Shown: in pieces, positions 32,116 through 33,810 of the stretch
How positions within the stretch are numbered: position 1 is the first letter of the stretch
Layout of the letters: each line of letters starts with the position of its first letter
Assembly: GCF_000300515.1 (NCBI RefSeq)
Contig: NZ_AMSI01000023.1
Location: 1-33,810, forward strand
Source of the DNA: Nitratireductor indicus C115
GTDB lineage: Bacteria; Pseudomonadota; Alphaproteobacteria; Rhizobiales; Rhizobiaceae
Direction of reading: 5' to 3'
DNA length: 33,810 nt
Notes under the pieces: generated by a model
What the model was told of the DNA's origin: nothing
What the model saw: only the letters and a program-made list of their open reading frames with translations
The model's database searches: none
Made by a program: the position numbers and the translations under genes

Positions 32116-32405
32116 ACGCCAAGCAGATGGAACTATTCGAGAATGGTCCTGGCGGCCTTCTGATCCCGTTTCCAGTGGAGCGCCAATCTGCGCTTGTTCG
32201 GCAAGTGGCGCTTCAGCTTTCATCGAAACAAGGGAAGGCTGCCGAGCGCTTCTGGAAAACAGAGTGCAACCGTCTCTTTGGCCGGCTTCAAGCGCAGGGG
32301 TTCTGCGAAAACGTAGCGAGAGGTCAGGTCAATCGCTTCGCCCGGTCGGTTCAGTCCGAATTGGAGCGCCTTTACTGGTCATGTGACTCAGGAGGCGCGG
32401 CGTGA
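32112..32405 (+). CDS. DUF6074 family protein
   Basis: A 97-residue protein that fits DUF6074, a family of rhizobial prophages and islands: LLIPFPVERQSALVRQVA at the front, then KAAERFWKTECNRLFGRL, and a final helix FARSVQSELERLYW. The conserved pattern is PFP, VR..A, A...W and AVQ.E. Function unknown. The ATG overlaps the preceding stop (ATGA) and the stop overlaps the next GTG. Confidence 0.72.
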   Translation: MNAKQMELFENGPGGLLIPFPVERQSALVRQVALQLSSKQGKAAERFWKTECNRLFGRLQAQGFCENVARGQVNRFARSVQSELERLYWSCDSGGAA

Positions 32406-32677
32406 CGAATTTAATCGGAACCCCGGTTACGGTTCGCGTCGAAATCGTCGGTGGGACGATCACAAAAGCGGCGATGATCATAGGCGCTACCGGCCGTCGA
32501 CTGGATTTCTCCGACATCGGCCAGATGCGTTTCTTCGTCGACGTGATCGCGGAAGACGGCACCCGGATCGGAATGTGGGAGGGTGCGAATTACGAGACAG
32601 CGATCCTGACCGCGCATGAGTTGGCAGAAGAATGGAAATGCCAAGTTTACGACAACCTGATCGGAGACGCGACATGA
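32402..32677 (+). CDS. hypothetical protein
   Basis: A 91-residue protein of unknown function starting with GTG in a GTGA overlap with the DUF6074 gene; GGAGG is just upstream. The sequence alternates strands and turns (TPVTVRVEIVGGTITKAAMII, MRFFVDVIAEDGTRIGMWEG) with a final helix ETAILTAHELAEEW, suggesting a small alpha/beta fold. No family recognised. Confidence 0.65.
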   Translation: MTNLIGTPVTVRVEIVGGTITKAAMIIGATGRRLDFSDIGQMRFFVDVIAEDGTRIGMWEGANYETAILTAHELAEEWKCQVYDNLIGDAT

Positions 32678-33144
32678 CGAAATTCGTAGACATTGAAGCC
32701 GGTGGCTATGCGCTTGTTCTTGATGATGCGCACTTCGACCCGAGCAAGGATATCTCCGAGAACCTCAGTGGCCTTGCGAATTGTGGCTACGACTTCACCA
32801 GCAACTGGGATCGGGATGATCCCGAAACCATGATGCCCGTGCTCCGGGTTACCAAGGTGATGCCCAAGACCTTTATGGCCGAAGGCGAGTTGCGCCATGG
32901 GGCGCGGCGTGAGGCGTATTCCGGTCGGCGTTATCGCGAAGACGTTGTGGCGTTCTCGAACGATCAAAAGGAGCTGCTGGCTCTGCGTGACCGCCTGTTC
33001 GAGATTGGCGAACGTGCCGACCGAGAGATCAAGGCGCGCGTCGACAAGGTGGTACTGCCGATTGTGGAGCAATTCAGGAAGCAGGCCCTGACGGAATTGC
33101 ATGAGGCGCTGCCCGAGCATTTCGGGGAGGCGCGCGATGTATGA
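32674..33144 (+). CDS. hypothetical protein
   Basis: A 156-residue protein of unknown function. The front half has DIEAGGYALVLDDAHFDP and a segment GYDFTSNWDRDDPETMMPVLRVTKVMPK rich in acidic residues; the back half is a long helix (QKELLALRDRLFEIGERADREIKARVDKV) that may form a coiled coil. The start is set at 32674 by the ATGA overlap with the previous stop. It overlaps the RNase H gene by eight bases. Confidence 0.65.
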   Translation: MTKFVDIEAGGYALVLDDAHFDPSKDISENLSGLANCGYDFTSNWDRDDPETMMPVLRVTKVMPKTFMAEGELRHGARREAYSGRRYREDVVAFSNDQKELLALRDRLFEIGERADREIKARVDKVVLPIVEQFRKQALTELHEALPEHFGEARDV

Positions 33145-33810
33145 GTTTTCCGATGGATTGCAGCGACTCGCGGATTGGCTCCAGGCGCAAGGCATGGACA
33201 CTGATGCCTTCAAGACGGAACGCCAAGCGGCATTTATGGCGCAACAGCTTGCCGGCACCCGTTTCAGGTTCCCGGCCAAGGGGGCTTCATGTTTTCCTTT
33301 GCTGCAGCAGATCCAGAAGGCGTTGCCGGACAAGGCTGCTGGGGCACTTCCTGAGGCAAAGAAGGGCAAACCAGCGGGAAGAGGGCGAGGCGGCAAGCGA
33401 AATGGTCGCGCTGTCACTGTGAGCGCATCCGGCGCTTCGATTGGGCTGGTGATCTACTGCGATGGCGCATGCGAGCCCAACCCGGGCCCAGGGGGATGGG
33501 GTTTCGCCGTCTATCGCGATGGTGTCGAGATCCATTCCGATTATGGCGGGCACGCCGACACCACCAACAACATCATGGAAATGACCGGCGCACTGATGGC
33601 CCTTCGGTGGTTCAGCGACCGCGGTGTGGTCGAGCCGGTCCGGCTGCTCTGCGACAGCCAGTATGTCGTTAAGGGCTGCAACGAATGGCGGCGCGGCTGG
33701 AAGAACAAGGGCTGGAAGCGTGGGCCGGAAAAGCAACTGGCGAATGCCGAACTCTGGCAGGAACTGGATGCCGCGCTGACGCTTGTCCCGATCACTCTGG
33801 AATGGGTGAA
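33137..33810 (+). CDS. rnhA: ribonuclease HI with N-terminal extension (partial, runs off window)
   Basis: The last frame is open from ATG 33137 to the window end (224 codons). Residues from about 101 are RNase HI, which cuts RNA in RNA-DNA hybrids: the first catalytic Asp is in YCDGACEPNPGPGGWG, the Glu in NIMEMTGALMAL, the second Asp in CDSQYVVKGCNEWRRGWKNKGWK; the last acidic residue lies beyond the edge. About 100 extra residues precede it: a helical part (FSDGLQRLADWLQAQGMDTD, then RQAAFMAQQLAG) and a basic linker (KKGKPAGRGRGGKRNGR). The usual RNase HI has about 150 residues and no such region. The start overlaps the upstream stop (ATGTATGA), which supports 33137. Confidence 0.87.
   Translation, partial: MYEFSDGLQRLADWLQAQGMDTDAFKTERQAAFMAQQLAGTRFRFPAKGASCFPLLQQIQKALPDKAAGALPEAKKGKPAGRGRGGKRNGRAVTVSASGASIGLVIYCDGACEPNPGPGGWGFAVYRDGVEIHSDYGGHADTTNNIMEMTGALMALRWFSDRGVVEPVRLLCDSQYVVKGCNEWRRGWKNKGWKRGPEKQLANAELWQELDAALTLVPITLEWV

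Larger units (their letters stand above)
27344..33810. mobile_element. left part of an integrated element at tRNA-Phe
   Basis: The segment starts at a duplicated 3' half of tRNA-Phe and carries a tyrosine recombinase pointing to that end, a HigBA toxin-antitoxin pair, an Arc-type repressor with a divergent HTH gene, and a chain of small overlapping genes of rhizobial prophage/island type (including DUF6074 and RNase HI). The right end is outside the window; an intact tRNA-Phe on the minus strand is expected there. No capsid, tail, terminase, relaxase or mating genes are visible, so prophage versus integrative mobilizable element is undecided. Confidence 0.82.

Noticed and set aside
27344-33810. 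Call of a complete prophage
   Set aside because: No capsid, portal, terminase, tail or lysis gene is visible in the window; only integration, regulation and small early-type genes are.

Overview
The window is GC-rich chromosomal DNA from an alphaproteobacterium, most probably a Rhizobiales (Hyphomicrobiales) soil or root-associated species. The evidence is the many ABC and TRAP solute transporters beside catabolic enzymes, a DUF982 protein (a family concentrated in Rhizobiales), a rhizobial-type Crp/Fnr regulator and a DUF6074 protein in the mobile segment. The species cannot be fixed from the sequence alone.

Positions 1-12340 form a catabolic locus. A KdgD-type dehydratase (minus strand) is divergent from an alpha-ketoglutaric semialdehyde dehydrogenase, a pair that normally carries deoxy-keto-sugar acids to 2-oxoglutarate. 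Next, on the plus strand, are a two-subunit hydantoinase/oxoprolinase (hyuA, hyuB), a class I aminotransferase and a RidA-like protein, then a GntR/FadR-type regulator and a complete TRAP transporter (dctP, dctQ, dctM). Near-identical inverted repeats (RTATG-N4-CATAY, with TTGT/ACAA in the middle) stand before hyuA and before the TRAP operon and are the best candidates for the regulator's operator.

Positions 12379-18892 are one minus-strand operon for a family 5 (peptide/glutathione type) ABC importer: two permeases, a Tat-exported binding protein, a creatininase-family amidohydrolase, a fused double ATPase and an RraA-family protein. A LysR regulator is divergent from it. A D-2-hydroxyacid dehydrogenase and a gamma-glutamyltransferase without a signal peptide follow. 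Together with HyuAB these suggest uptake and breakdown of gamma-glutamyl, lactam or other cyclic amide compounds. This is inference; the substrate is not readable from sequence.

Positions 22744-27343 are a sparse stretch: a DUF982 protein, a secreted glycine/histidine/glutamine protein built on eleven 36-bp tandem repeats with a highly structured upstream region, a secreted ClpP-like-fold protein, a Crp/Fnr regulator, and an internally deleted small heat-shock protein next to possible further debris.

Position 27344 to the end is the left part of an integrated element. Its boundary is the 3' half of a tRNA-Phe(GAA) gene, followed by 11-bp direct repeats, a tyrosine recombinase whose start codon overlaps the stop of higA, the toxin gene higB with its own operator, an Arc-type repressor, a cluster of three 16-bp operators, a small HTH protein, and a tightly overlapping chain of small genes ending in an RNase HI with an extra N-terminal domain that runs off the window. 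No phage structural or conjugation genes are seen, so the class of element (prophage, integrative mobilizable or satellite) is open.
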